The notes beneath the pieces were generated by a model, which did not search any database, was not told the origin of the DNA, and saw only the letters and a list, made by a program, of their open reading frames with translations. 64,000 nt of DNA, taken from Cocos nucifera (taxonomy: Eukaryota; Streptophyta; Magnoliopsida; Arecales; Arecaceae). The number at the start of each line of letters is the position of its first letter. Position 1 is the stretch's first letter. Positions 10,439 through 21,613 of the stretch are shown in pieces. The position numbers and the translations under genes are program-made. The stretch is from NCBI GenBank assembly GCA_006176705.1, contig QRFJ01002088.1, positions 62,001 through 126,000 of the forward strand, given 5' to 3'.

Positions 10439-12052
10439 ATGACTACAAAAAAATCTAATTCTATAACTATAGAGGAGTTAGAAAATAGTTTGGATAAGTA
10501 TGAGATAATCACTACTCTAGATACTTATTATGATCCTTCTAACAATATAAAAATAAAAATTATAAAAAAAGCTCATAATGTTGATAGACCTTATCTGTCT
10601 GATCTTGAGATTACTAAGTTCAAGATTAATAAAGAACTACTTTAAAAAGATTTTAAATCTGAAGAATATCATGAAAAAGTAGTTCTTTAGTTCCCATAAT
10701 AAAACTTAGAAAGACTTTATTAGGGAGGTCTGGTTCAGCCAAATGAGGGTCAAAGAAAGACATATTCTCTTCTTTGACTGGTTTGATCAATTCTATCCTA
10801 AGGGTCTTGAAAGAGCTAAGCCTGAAGTACAAACATTAAAAATTAACTTGCTTTTTCAGTCTTGGAATATTGATGGTAGTCTTGCTAAGAAACCTGTTCA
10901 TCCTTTAAACCCAACTAAGGTTGAAGAAGAAATAGGTAGACCTAGTCTAGAAGTCAGTCATTTTGAAGTGTTTACTGTTAAGACAGTAGAAATTATTATG
11001 GTAGATCACTTAGTCCAGGTTGAGAAGCAAGAAAGCATCTCTAACATTGCCCTTGATTTTGTAGAAATGCAGGAGGAAGAGTCTAATTATTTTGATAAAG
11101 TTCCTATTGAACATCTTCCAATAAAAAAGAGGTATATTTATCAAGAAGAAACTAAGGAACTTCCTCTTGAACCTACTTCTCCTACTACAAATCAGCATGA
11201 GCTAGATTTAGTTGATAGATTAAAATCTATTATTAGGTATGTATTTTATGAATTTAATAAATTAAAGTCTAAGTCCATAGAGTCAGTCCCATCCATAGAG
11301 TCAGTCCCATTCTTAGAGTCAGACCTATGTAGAGAGTCAGTCCCCATAGAACCTTTAGAATCTGAGTCCAATAAAATAATTAGAAAAAATGAAGGTAAGG
11401 TAGTGTATTCCAAAGCTAAATTAGATTATTTAGCTTTAAGAAAGTCTGCTTTATCTTTGAAAAAATTAATAAAAATTAGAAAAAAATATAAAATAAAAGG
11501 TTCTAAGCATTCTAAATTATCAGAACCCTATAGGGAACCATATATCTCTATTAATATAGAAGGCCATTCTTCCGAAAAGTTTGATAAAATCTTATCTAAT
11601 GAAGAATGCAATAGAACTTTAGTCTAGGTGACCTTGTAAATAATGTTAGGAATAGGACTAACCAAATCTTTAGGTATAATCTAATGGTTCAAACTCCCAA
11701 CTTAGAATTCCATTATCCTAGACATGTCCAGGCAAATTTGAATTCAAAAGACATCCTTGATACTACATCTACCATTGAATAATCAGAGTCTTGAAGAATT
11801 TGCTAGAAATCAAGAGATATTAAATCTAAATTTTGACAAGATTTATAATGATTCTAAGGAGACAATGGAGATAGCATCATATCTTTGGAGACAATTGAGG
11901 AGTTGGTGGGATTATCATCTCACTGACTATCAAAAGAATGAGATTCTAAATGCTATCAAAAGAGAATCTAATAGAACCCATTACTTAGATTATCCTTTAT
12001 ATTTTATAATTATTATAAATATTATACAAACTTATAGAATTAGTCTTAGGAT
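10439..12052 (+). pseudogene. Decayed ORF with caulimovirid capsid-like segment
   Basis: Three open patches form one broken gene: 10439-10645 (68 aa), 10743-11627 (294 aa) and 11757-12052. The middle patch begins near a HILFFDWFDQFYPKGLERA segment and carries a run of Ser-Ile-Glu-Ser-Val-Pro repeats near residues 175-200, then a Lys-rich stretch. The last patch reads SYLWRQLRSWWDYHLTDYQ then KNEILNAIKRES. This R/KxWWDxxLT...I.N.IK pattern resembles the N-terminal capsid region of petuvirus/florendovirus-like endogenous caulimovirids. The frame runs into the inverted LTR at 12053, so the rest of capsid, protease and reverse transcriptase are absent. The identification is by eye. Confidence 0.5.
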
Positions 12053-13007
12053 ATGTTGGTGCAAAATCTAGTTGATGCCAGAATCGATGCTGGTGTCGGA
12101 GAGGGCGAGGTCATCACTGGTGACCTACAAAATAAGTCTCATCCGAAGTTGGGGGTGGTGGCTCCAGTAAGATCCTCTGATGAGCAAGTCAACTCTTTTG
12201 GCCAACAGAAATGGAGTGCTCAAAAAAAAAATGGTAGAGTGCCAAGAAGGAGAAGAGAGCTTTCGAAAGAAAGCATATCTTGAGGATCTCTTAAATAGGC
12301 AAAGCATGTAATAAACTGATAGTGACAGCTACAACCACCTAGTAGTGGGCCATTCAGGGCCACATGAATTTTGTTATAGAGGATAGTATTTGTTGTCCCG
12401 ATGTGCCAGCTCGTTGGGACCTGGCAATTGATGCTTAGATAGGATAGCTACAGACGATGAAGAGTTCCTAGTTATTGTTATTCCAGAGGAGCTCAAAGCT
12501 TATCGAGGTTGACTGTGCATAGGCTTTTGCTTGCTATATTGAGGGCATCTGCCGAGGTCCTTTTGAGCTGTTGGAAGGGTTCCAGACAAAATTTTGTTGG
12601 GAGTATCTAAGAGAAGCCTGACCGAATGGAGCCCTTCAGGCAATTAGAAGGAGAAGTCCACGAGGAGTTTGACTACAGGAGAAGTTCGAAAGAAATTCAA
12701 CTGGCAGAAAAGTCCAGCTGACGGAGAAGTTCGAAAGAAGTTTAACTGACGAAGAGATCCAACTGGAGAAGAAGTTCGGGAGGAGTTCGACTAGTAGAGA
12801 GGTCCGACTGAAAGAGAAGTCTGGGAGGAGTTTGACTATAGGAGAAGTCTGGAAGGAATTCAGCTGTGGAGAAGTCTAGCTGGAGGAGAAGTCCGGGAGG
12901 AGTTCGACTGTAAAAGAAGTCTGAAAGAAGTTCGACTAGCGGAGAGGTCTAATTGGAGGAGAAGTCCGAGAGGAGTTCGATTGTAAGAGAAGTTTGATAA
13001 GAGTTTG
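12053..13007 (-). repeat. Inverted, truncated LTR of a second Tat-like element
   Basis: Begins TGTTGGTGCA, the reverse complement of the LTR end at 6233-6242, and aligns with that LTR in reverse. A minus-strand TATA-like box (CCTATTTAAGAG) lies near 12285-12296. Its sense start is missing because copia B sequence begins at 13008. The aORF fragment at 49218-50024 is in the orientation and order expected for the rest of the same element. Confidence 0.65.
12640..13005. repeat. Short degenerate tandem repeats in the Tat-like LTR
   Basis: Units like GGAGAAGTCCGGGAGGAGTTCGACT recur about every 30-60 bp for about 365 bp. The reverse complement of the same motif occurs at about 5500-5640 in the first LTR, so the array belongs to the family and is not a local accident. 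Confidence 0.75.
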
Positions 13008-14543
13008 ACTAGCACATTCTTTGTATGCTCGATTGAGAGGGTGATTGATCTCACAATAACTTATGTATGACACTAATATAAGAATGTGGATGCTCATTAG
13101 AGAATGAGTTCACTGAATTGATCCAAATCGAGAATATCTAATGGAGTCTTATCTATATGTCAATAGATGGTTCTCATAGTGGAATTTGTGCATGTAATCC
13201 TTTAACCTGAAACTACCATAGAATCTTATATATATATATATCCATATTTTGGTTCATACTCATTCATGACTCAGTGATGTACGGGATAATCTAGATATGG
13301 TAGATTATATATATGAAGGTTATGAGTAGGTTAACATGGAATCGATCACTCCTGGTAAGAGGAAATAGCATCCTACCAGCTTCAAACAAATGATGATTCA
13401 AGAAGACTTTGATTAAAGCACGATGAAAATTAAAAATGGTTTATAATCTTTCATTAAATGAATTATCATCACAAGATTGAAAGAGAAATGAATATGATAT
13501 TGGGATCGACACATTTTCATATCCAAAGTCATATTCAGGATGCAGAGAGATTGAAGGATCTAGTTGCATGATAATTTTCACTGAAGGATATTTTTGAAAT
13601 TTTCATCAAAATTTCACATCTTCTGAGAAGTCACGATACGTTGCTAGACATCAATCATGTCTTGTGGATTTGATCAAATTAAAATTTTAATTTGATCATT
13701 AAATTAGAAAGTATTCTAAATTAAGTCAAATTGGTTTGGTTGAGTTCTAACCAGATTAGATCAAATCACACCAAGACTCACTGCTGGTTAGATATGGAAC
13801 CCAATGGGTCACACATAAAGAGAATTAATTAAGGATCTAATTAGATTAGACCATGTTTGCAAGATGAACATGCTAGCACATGTAGCGAATCCTAGCACCT
13901 ATTTTCAAATTGGATTCGAATCGGCTTTCGATTTGGGCTAATTAAGGTCCGATTTGAGCCAAATAAAATTTGGTCTTGAATTGAATTAACCTAGACTGAT
14001 TAAGCTTCAGTTAGGATGCCACATATCTGAATCCCACATGCTAGAGAGTCTCTCTCTTGTGCATGGGAAGTCTTTCATGCGCAGAAAATTTTTGGCGCAT
14101 GGAATTAGTTGGCACCTACCTTGTTTCACTTTTTCCATTTGTTATGTCATGTAAATTTTATAAAATAGGCATAGACATCAGATATGGGGCATAGAAGAGT
14201 CCTTCTATAGATGAAATACTCCGTTATTATTTTGAGAAGGGACTCTTTGCCGCCTAGGAATACTTGCAGCCCAAGACTCCTCGCTGCCCTCTCATCCTTG
14301 ATGCCTCTTGGACCAAGTCAAAGTCCCTTGAGACTTTGGCTATTCAAAGTTCATCGCCACGCCTTCTTGTTGAATGGGCATCTCATTTTAAAGCCATTGG
14401 ATGGCCTTTTTATCTGTCTAATGGATGAAAATGATGGTGCCAAGAATGAAATCCCGCGACTCTTCATAAATAACTTACGTAGAATTAGCCCAAGAGTTCT
14501 TCTGCTTTAAGGCACCTCTTAGACTAAGTCTACATGATGTTAT
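13008..14543 (+). repeat. Copia B 5' LTR, first part
   Basis: Co-linear with 47005-48560 of the intact 3' LTR of copia B. About 275 bp of the LTR start (equivalent to 46731-47004) is missing at the junction with the Tat-like LTR. It is cut at 14543 by the insertion of copia A and resumes at 41041. It contains the CTCATT-AGAG-AATGAG hairpin at 13093-13108. The patch resembling an ORF at 14211-14510 is part of the LTR, not a gene. Confidence 0.9.
14539..14543. repeat. Target-site duplication GTTAT, left copy
   Basis: GTTAT lies immediately before the TGTTAGATATG start of copia A and again at 41041-41045 after its ...CCTTCA end. The unoccupied site in the copia B 3' LTR reads ATTAT (about 48557). 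This shows that the outermost copia A LTRs belong to one insertion. Confidence 0.9.
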
Positions 14544-16232
14544 TGTTAGATATGAGTGCCCTAGAAGCCAGAATTGACTGACACTTGTAATACACCTCTA
14601 AGGGCAAAATTATAATTTTGATTATAAATAATAAAGTGGGTTATTTTACTATCACATAAGTGTATTTAGTGTCTAGGATACATCCCTTGAGTTAGTGGTA
14701 ATGATAATTCATATTTTCATGAGTTGAATATTTAAGACATGAATTTTTATTTATTAACTCATAAAATGCTCTTGATCGTAGGATCATCATGAGGATGGTG
14801 ATTGATCTAGAAGATTAGTGTACAATCACTTCTTTATAGTAGATGAGTCTTGAGTCTATGGTGTGAAGACACCGGAGCGAGAGTATAGGTATTCATTAGA
14901 GAACGAGGGCACTGAGCGTAACCACCTCGAGTAGTCATAAGGAAGTCTACCTTTTTGTCGATGACTAACTCGATGCTACAGTGGTGTGTCTGGTTCTTTG
15001 ACCTGAGGTGCATTGGTAGTTCACCTTGAGGGTGTTATAGTTTGACTACACCATGACTCGATCTCCTAGCCATTCAGAACCCTGAGGTGTATGTTGGCTA
15101 TAGCATGTTCATTGTAGGAATTGGATTGCACCAAGATGGAATCTATCTACCTCGGTGGATGAGGAGCAGCCCTATGATGATCATGAGAATCAAGTCCATA
15201 AGCCCATGGCCATGGTAGAGTGAAATAATAGAAAGAGTTTCTATTAAGATTTTCACATCGGACTTGAATCGAATGATTAAATCATATGATAGAAATTAGG
15301 GTTTGACGAGTTCACCTTAACCCTAATCTGATCGGGGCTCAAGATAGAAGAACTTAATCACACAAGTAGCTGCACCGAAGAGGTTCATTTTTAGTTTTGA
15401 TGGGTTGCCACCATATGCTGCTAGGTGTCACTGGTGGATTTTGAGGAGCAATTAGAATGATTTAGATGATCGATCATTCTAAGTTGTCTGAATCAGAAGA
15501 GTTTTGATCCATCGAAAGGAGTTTCGATGAAGTCAATGATGGAGATCATGACATATCCCATTACCATACAAAACTAAACCTAACTAGGTCACACAAACAA
15601 GAGTTTGGATCTGGATATCATCAATTGGACTAATCCAGTTCAATTGATTTGAATAAGATTCAATTAGGTTCAAGAAAATCATGCTAGCACACGATTGAGC
15701 CTAACGTTCTTCTTTTTCTATCTTAAAAGTTGTCTCGACTGAGCCAAATGAGTTTATGCTCACTCAGGTACCTTTACCAAATCTAACTGGAGCTTGTCCA
15801 AGTCAGAAAAGGATTTTCTTAATTTATGATATAAATTTGAGACAACACCTGCCATTTTTCGTCACCTGCTAATTCTTGTACTTTGACTTGGTCAAACATT
15901 AACCTTTGACCCTTAGACATCTGTCCATGTGTTATGCACTTATTGGAGAGCAGATAGAGGCTTATCCCCTCTCTAAAAATTAGAAAGAAGGGGGCACACA
16001 GTGCACGCCTAGGATGGCGTGCGCCCATAGATAGGGATGCTGGAGTCCCATATGGATGGGACTCCAGGTTGCTTGTTGGATTCAAACTAGGTGACCCTCA
16101 TCTATAGACTTTGACCAATCTTAGATGCCACCTTAGGATGAATCCATGGGTCTCTCATCCCACCATCAAATTTAGATCTAATTGATGATTGGCCAGGATG
16201 ATGTAGGCAATGAATGCCCAGAGTATTGGAAT
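14544..16232 (+). repeat. Copia A 5' LTR, first part
   Basis: Starts TGTTAGATATGAGTG and is co-linear with the 3' LTR from 38781. It is broken at 16232, around the TATA region of the LTR (equivalent to about 40465-40472), by the Athila element. It carries a degenerate form of the 16-bp hairpin near 14894. The minus-strand open frame at 15819-16085 has no recognisable protein and is ordinary LTR sequence. Confidence 0.9.
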
Positions 16233-17169
16233 TGATGCGTGCTAATTTATAGCTATGGCAAGTGCACCAGTCGATCAAGTAATAAAGTGAATGAGTAGAG
16301 TATCGTCCCTAGAGGATTGGAAAACAAGTACTGAAAAGCTCTTTCCTATGCTTTATTTAGAAGATCGATTTATGAGAATAAAAAAAAAAAAATTAAAAAA
16401 AATAATTAAAATAATTAAATTTTTTTTTTTATTAAATAGAGAGAGTGTAAATTATTGAGGTTTTAAATTCAAGAGCAATGGATTACTAAGGCAATCGGTT
16501 CACCAACTCAATCAATACGATATTCAGGTTTTTAGATTAATTTTATTTCATGTGACGGTGGAGTCTCCTAATTTATTCACTACCCTTTGGTCCAGGCATA
16601 GCAAATCTATTAATATTTATTAATTACCCTTTGATCCAAGTGTAATTTAAATAAATATTAATGCATTAGGTTTTGTGAAACCCTCTAATTAAAATACGCT
16701 GCGTCCAAAGCGCACTAAAATTTCCGCATGCATATGAATTCTAATTTGATTCATAATACAAGGTATATAATCAAGAAGCATTAACATAGATGTACTTGGT
16801 CCGTAACATCTATGTTCATCAGATCAATTAGAAGATGGCCAGTAATCTAAAAGCATTAAGATCAGATTTATATACTCCTCATGAATAAAATTTAAAAATA
16901 AATTATACTGAATATTGCATCAAAAGAGTGGCTACACCTTAGCCTTAGTAAAATAAAATTTAGTTCATGATAACAAATTTAAAAACAGTAAATAAAATAA
17001 AAAGCATGAAGAAATTAGACTGTTTGATTGCTGAAATTGATTATCTGTTGCTCTTGATGCGGAGAACTTGGTGAAGAAGAAGAGGCTCCTTGATATCTTC
17101 TCTCTCTTTCTTCCTCTCTCTCTTTCTTTCTTTTCCTTCTTCCCGTCTCTCTCTGTTTTTCCCTTTTTC

Positions 17170-17200
<31 letters not shown>

Positions 17201-17245
17201 CACGGCAACAGGGCTCTCTTTTTTTTTTTTCTCACGGCAACAGGG

Positions 17246-17254
17246 CTTTTTATA
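17246..17254 (-). promoter_or_regulatory. Athila LTR TATA box and duplicated start region
   Basis: TATAAAAAG on the minus strand. Immediately downstream in sense, a CACGGCAACAGGGCT unit is present twice (17203-17217 and 17233-17246) separated by a T-rich run. The third LTR copy near 31722-31736 has only one unit. Confidence 0.6.
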
Positions 17255-17747
17255 GATGAAGTCTCCAAAATCCATCCAAAACTCGATTTTAGACTCCTAA
17301 AACAATTCAAACTATGATCTGAATAATTCTGGCCGTGCGATGTTGATCAAACGGTCCAAAAACCACTCAAAAACCCGTTAAAATAACCCAGATCAAGTCG
17401 GATTTAATATCAGCCGTTGGATCATCCAATGGATTGAATCTGGGCCGTCCGATCTCGTTGAAATCAGCCTTCAGACCTTTAGTTTCAGTCGGGATGAATC
17501 TCGGCCGTTGGATCTCGACCGGGAGCTGCGGATGCCGTCCATCAGCGCCTTCTTCTCGTCCGTCCGATCAAGATTCAGTGAAAACCGCCCGTTGGATCAG
17601 CCAGAATTCCCAAATTGCCCTCCGTGGACCGTGCGCGAGCCCGGTGTTGCGTGGACCGCCGCGTTCTTCAACCAATCAGAGCGCGCCTCCGTCTGTGAAA
17701 TTCCTGAAATACCCTTCGGTTGGTCCACCGTACGCCGCGAAAAATGC

Positions 17748-17766
17748 TGACGTCATCCTGACGTCA
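17748..17766. promoter_or_regulatory. Paired TGACGTCA sites in Athila U3
   Basis: Two perfect palindromes TGACGTCA at 17748-17755 and 17759-17766, start to start 11 bp (about one helical turn), followed by a TGCGTCAG near-copy. Plant bZIP/TGA factors bind ACGT-core and TGACG pairs of this type, such as as-1. In sense they lie about 255 bp into the LTR and about 500 bp upstream of the TATA box. They are repeated at 23152-23170 and 32240-32258. Activity is inference. Confidence 0.6.
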
Positions 17767-17779
17767 GCGTTGCGTCAGC

Positions 17780-17828
<49 letters not shown>

Positions 17829-18018
17829 AAATTCGATTCTGGGCTCGTTTGAAGTCCGTTTTGCCTGAAATTTGTTTCATCTGAATCAGAAAAATGAGAT
17901 CTTCACATTGGTAGCCTTCTTTCCTGCATAAGATTAATAAAAGTATCAATTTTTAATAAAATATTTTAATTTATTTTATAATTTAATACTTTTATTAGTA
18001 TATTTTTACTACTTATCA

Positions 18019-18030
18019 CACCCCCCAACT
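18019..18030 (-). other. Athila polypurine tract
   Basis: In sense AGTTGGGGGGTG lies directly before the LTR start TGATAAG. This is the usual Athila arrangement. Confidence 0.85.
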
Positions 18031-18361
18031 TATTCATTGCTAGTCCCTTAGCAATGTTTTATTTAATACCATATTTTAATAAAATTATTTATCACAGAGA
18101 TAAAATCTTGGATTAAAGATCAAAAAGTTTAGAAAATATTGCTAACTAAGCATTGAGCTTCGGAAGCAAATTTTTTAGTCAATACAATTAAAAACTTTCT
18201 TAGAGTACATCAAAGATCTATAGCACTTATGTTCGTGATGACTAACTTTAGCATTTCAGTATTAAACTAGAAGAACAAAAGTATCCTCTCTTATCACTTA
18301 TTTTGGTCAATTTTCTATACATTCTCAATTTTATACTCATGAATTAAGGTAGCTTTCACAC

Positions 18362-18415
<54 letters not shown>

Positions 18416-19163
18416 AGCATCCTGGCCTTCCCTTTACCGTTTTACGTGAATTTCCACACTTGACCTAGGTGCAGAGACCCAGTTACTAGGCTTTGGGCAA
18501 TCCACATATACTCTGTCTTTTGCACTTTATTTATAGGCAGGTAGCTCTTTCCTTAAATTCAAGTTTCTTTGATTAGAATGTATATTAATTACCAATTTTC
18601 AGTGATAATTGAATCTTCAGTTGGCCTTATAATCAATACCTACTTTGCCTTGTTAGTGTGCATGTGCAATAAAAAGTGCTAATAATCTTTTAATGACCTA
18701 AGTAGGCTGTTAAAAGTTGACCAACTAATCTACTTCTTTAACTCATTACATTCATTAGCAAATAATTCTATCTTTTATCACTTATCCAGTTTATCTTTGC
18801 TCAAGATTTTCTTCTTAACACATGATTTTTTTTTTTTTTTTTATTTTTATTTAATTTTTTATTTTTTATATTATTCTATATTATTTTAAAAGGAGAAAGA
18901 AAAATAAAGGATGTAATAAAGGATAGGAAAGAATACACCTGATTTGGCTCAATCTGGTTCTTTGGAGCTTTGAAATTTTGCTTGAGTTCTCATTGATTTT
19001 TCTGTAAAATTGAAAATATACACCAGAGCAGTAAAAGTGCAACAACAAATTACTAAAAAAAAAAAAAAAAAAAAATGATCCAAACTAAAAAGAAAAGAAA
19101 CAACCTATCTAGTAGTTCTGATTTATAGTCTTCAGCTTGACTTTCTTTGAATTCTAAAGTGGA
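18031..19163 (-). other. Athila 3' internal region without genes
   Basis: About 1.1 kb between the protease stop and the polypurine tract. It contains T-runs at 18367-18414 and 18826-18842 and an A-run near 19055-19074. No reverse-transcriptase, RNase H or integrase motif is seen on either strand. This is where about 3 kb or more of pol would lie in a full element. Confidence 0.7.
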
Positions 19164-20127
19164 TCAATCTGGTGCCACTTCAATTGGAATACTTTCATGT
19201 TTGATCGAATCCTCTTTCAATTTGACATTGCTTGCTTTTATAGTCTCAAACTTATTTTCTACAGAATTCTCATATAATGGATTGTCAATAATGTCAATTA
19301 GAAAACAAGTTTGATTATCAGGATGTTTAATATCTTTAAAAACATTAAAAGTAACTTGTTCATCTTGGACTCTAAGAATTAATTTTCCTTGTTGAACATC
19401 TATTAAAGCTCCTCCAGTAGCTAAAAAGGGTCTCCCTAAAATAAGGGGTACATCATAATCTTCTTCCATATCAAGAACAATAAAATCAACAGGGAAAATA
19501 AACTTGTTTACCTTTACCAAGACATCCTCCACTATACCTCTTGGATATTTAATGGATCTGTCGGCTAATTGAAGAGTAATAGTGGTAGGCTTTGGTTCTC
19601 CTAGACCCAGCTTTTTGAAAATAGAAAAAGGCATGAGGTTAATGCTTGCTCCTAAATCACATAAAACTTTATCAAAACTACAATCACCAATAATGCAAGG
19701 GATAGTAAAACTCCCTGGATCTTTTAGCTTCTGTGGTAATTTATTTTGAAGTATTGCTGAGCATTCTTCATTCAAATTTATTCTCTCATGCTCCTTTCAG
19801 CTTTTTCTTATTTGTTAAGATTTCTTTGAGAAACTTGGCATACCTGGGCATTTGAGTAATAGCATCTACAAAAGGAATATTAATATGTAAATTCTTTAAA
19901 ATTTTGAAAAAGTTAGAAAATTCCTTATCTGGATGCTGTATTTGTCTTTCTGGGAATGGCAGTGGCGGCACGTAGGGCTTCACATTTGGATCAGCAAACC
20001 GTATACCTGGAGACCATCCATCTGCTGGTTGTTTTGGTGACTGACGAGTTTGAGTTGATGGTTCTTTATTTGTAGTTGGCTCTTCAGGTCTCATTCTTCT
20101 GATGTGGCTCCTCCAGCTTTGTACCAC
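19164..20127 (-). pseudogene. Athila protease region, two frameshifts
   Basis: The downstream patch (19785-19164, about 204 codons) is an aspartic protease of the retropepsin type: the catalytic motif is DLGASINLMP, and the LGRPFLATGGALIDV block near the second half is typical of the flap/C-terminal motif. It would cleave the Gag-Pol precursor. The linker patch (20127-19786, 113 aa, Pro-rich then FSNFFKILKNLHINIPFVDA) joins Gag to protease in Athila elements. The linker is in a different frame from gag, and the protease in yet another. One shift is near 20090 and one near 19796, where a run of purines appears to have gained a base. The protease patch has no ATG at its start, so it is not an independent gene. 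Confidence 0.8.
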
Positions 20128-21511
20128 TTCTTAGGGTGATAGCATTGACTTGCTCCCTTGGATTTGTCTCCGTATTGCTTGGCAAGGATCCTTGAGGTCT
20201 CTCGGAGATTATCTTAGCCATTTGACCTATTTGCATCTCCAAGTTTCGAATTGCTGCTGTTTGGTCCTGCCTAAGTTTGACTTCCAAATTTTTTAAAGTT
20301 GCTTCTTGGTTTTGTATGAATTTGACCATTAGCTCTTCCATGTTAGACTTCTTTTCAGGTACTTGGAATCCCGGGGGTGGTTGTTGTGCTGCATTTTGAT
20401 TGCTCCATGAGAAATTTGGATGCTGTCTCCACCCTTGATTGTATGTGTTGGAGTAGGGATTGTTTTGTTGCGGCCTGAAAAAATTACCAATATAATTAGC
20501 TGTTTCAGTTGTTTTAGCAAAAGGATTACCTGTCTGGCAATTATTCGTATCATGTCCTCCTCCACACAGATCACAAGTAATGCTCTGAACATGCATAGCT
20601 GTTCCCTTTAAGTTGTTGACTTCGGCTCTGAGGGCTGCAATTTCAGCTAGTAAGGTTGGCACGCAATCTACTCCCTGCACAGCTGCTAGTCTTTTTGGCA
20701 TCATGCGCTCTGTCTGCCATTGATAGCTATTTGATGCCATCTCATCGATTAGATCGAATGCTTCTTCCTCTGTTTTTCGGTTAATGGTTCCTCCTGCTGC
20801 TGCATCAATCATAGAACGATTAGTAGGAGATAAACCATTATAGAAAGTTTGTACCTGAAGCCATACGGGTAGTTGATGATGTGGACATCTCCTCAATAAT
20901 TCCTTGAAACGTTCCCAAGCCTCATATAGTGTCTCCATGTCCATCTGCATAAAGGAAGTGATATCGTTGCGCATCTTAGCAGTCTTGGAAGGTGGAAAGT
21001 ACTTGGCTAAAAATTTTTGGGCTAGGACATCCCAAGTTGTGATAGAACCTGCCGGAAGAGAATGAAGCCAATTTTTAGCTTTATCCCGTAAAGAGAAAGG
21101 AAATAACCTTAATCTAATAGCATCATCCGACACCCCATTAATTTTAAAAGTATCGCAAAGTTCAAGAAAATTAGAAATATGGGCATTCGGATCATCATGC
21201 ACGTGTCCACTGAATTGGACAGTTGATTGAATCATCTGGATCATCGCCGGTTTTATTTCGAAGTTGTTTGCTCGTACAGGCGGTCTCCTGATGCTCGAAG
21301 CTGCATCGGCTACAGATGGTGTAATATAATCATTTAATGATCGATATACTGGTCGAATAGCTTCATGCTGTCCTTCAGTCGCCATATCCAATCCTAGATT
21401 GATGTCGTTAGGATCTTCAGCTGCCATGTTTCTCTCTTGCTGTAATCTTCTAATAGTTCTTTCAATTTCTGGATCTAAAGGTAGTAAGTTACTATGTCCA
21501 GTACGTGTCAT
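20084..21511 (-). CDS. gag: Athila Gag polyprotein
   Basis: A 475-codon open frame starting at ATG 21511, about 100 bp inside the primer site. The Gag core (Retrotrans_gag family) lies at about residues 110-230, with LRLFPFSLRDKAKNWLHSL and LAQKFLAKYFPP. A zinc knuckle CDLCGGGHDTNNC follows at about residues 311-323, and a coiled-coil-like stretch at about 395-435. Gag forms the virus-like particle and packages the RNA. The frame is fully open, which agrees with the youth of the element. It ends about 40 bp into the linker frame. In an intact family member this would continue as Gag-Pol. Confidence 0.9.
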   Translation of the reverse strand: MTRTGHSNLLPLDPEIERTIRRLQQERNMAAEDPNDINLGLDMATEGQHEAIRPVYRSLNDYITPSVADAASSIRRPPVRANNFEIKPAMIQMIQSTVQFSGHVHDDPNAHISNFLELCDTFKINGVSDDAIRLRLFPFSLRDKAKNWLHSLPAGSITTWDVLAQKFLAKYFPPSKTAKMRNDITSFMQMDMETLYEAWERFKELLRRCPHHQLPVWLQVQTFYNGLSPTNRSMIDAAAGGTINRKTEEEAFDLIDEMASNSYQWQTERMMPKRLAAVQGVDCVPTLLAEIAALRAEVNNLKGTAMHVQSITCDLCGGGHDTNNCQTGNPFAKTTETANYIGNFFRPQQNNPYSNTYNQGWRQHPNFSWSNQNAAQQPPPGFQVPEKKSNMEELMVKFIQNQEATLKNLEVKLRQDQTAAIRNLEMQIGQMAKIISERPQGSLPSNTETNPREQVNAITLRSGTKLEEPHQKNET

Positions 21512-21613
21512 GCAATGAACAACAATTTTTTTTTTTTTTTTAAATAATAAAATTAAAAATAAATTTCTAAAGTAAAGCTAGGATCAAAATTTCAATATTG
21601 TTTTAAACTCAAT

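Larger units (their letters stand above)
16233..18018 (-). repeat. Athila 3' LTR (left copy)
   Basis: In sense it runs TGATAAGTAG...TTAGCACGCATCA. It contains a run of about 48 T at 17780-17827, a CG-rich block at 17500-17780 with several GGCCGTTGGATC-like motifs, the paired TGACGTCA sites, and a TATA box on the minus strand. The open frames across the poly-T/poly-A runs and the CT-rich part are homopolymer translations and not genes. Confidence 0.95.

Noticed and set aside
14211..14510. 99-aa frame also seen at 48232-48438
   Set aside because: Both are at the same place in copia B LTRs. Shared only because the LTRs are copies.
17015..17317. Overlapping open frames rich in Phe/Leu/Ser or Lys/Glu/Arg in the Athila LTRs (also near 22416-22721 and 31533-31802)
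   Set aside because: They are translations of CT-rich and homopolymer tracts in LTR sequence, present in all LTR copies, with no protein family.
17434..17829. 131-aa plus-strand frame ending in poly-Phe, repeated at 22838 and 31926
   Set aside because: It lies in the U3 part of the LTR on the antisense strand and ends in a T-run. Conservation between copies only reflects the youth of the LTRs.
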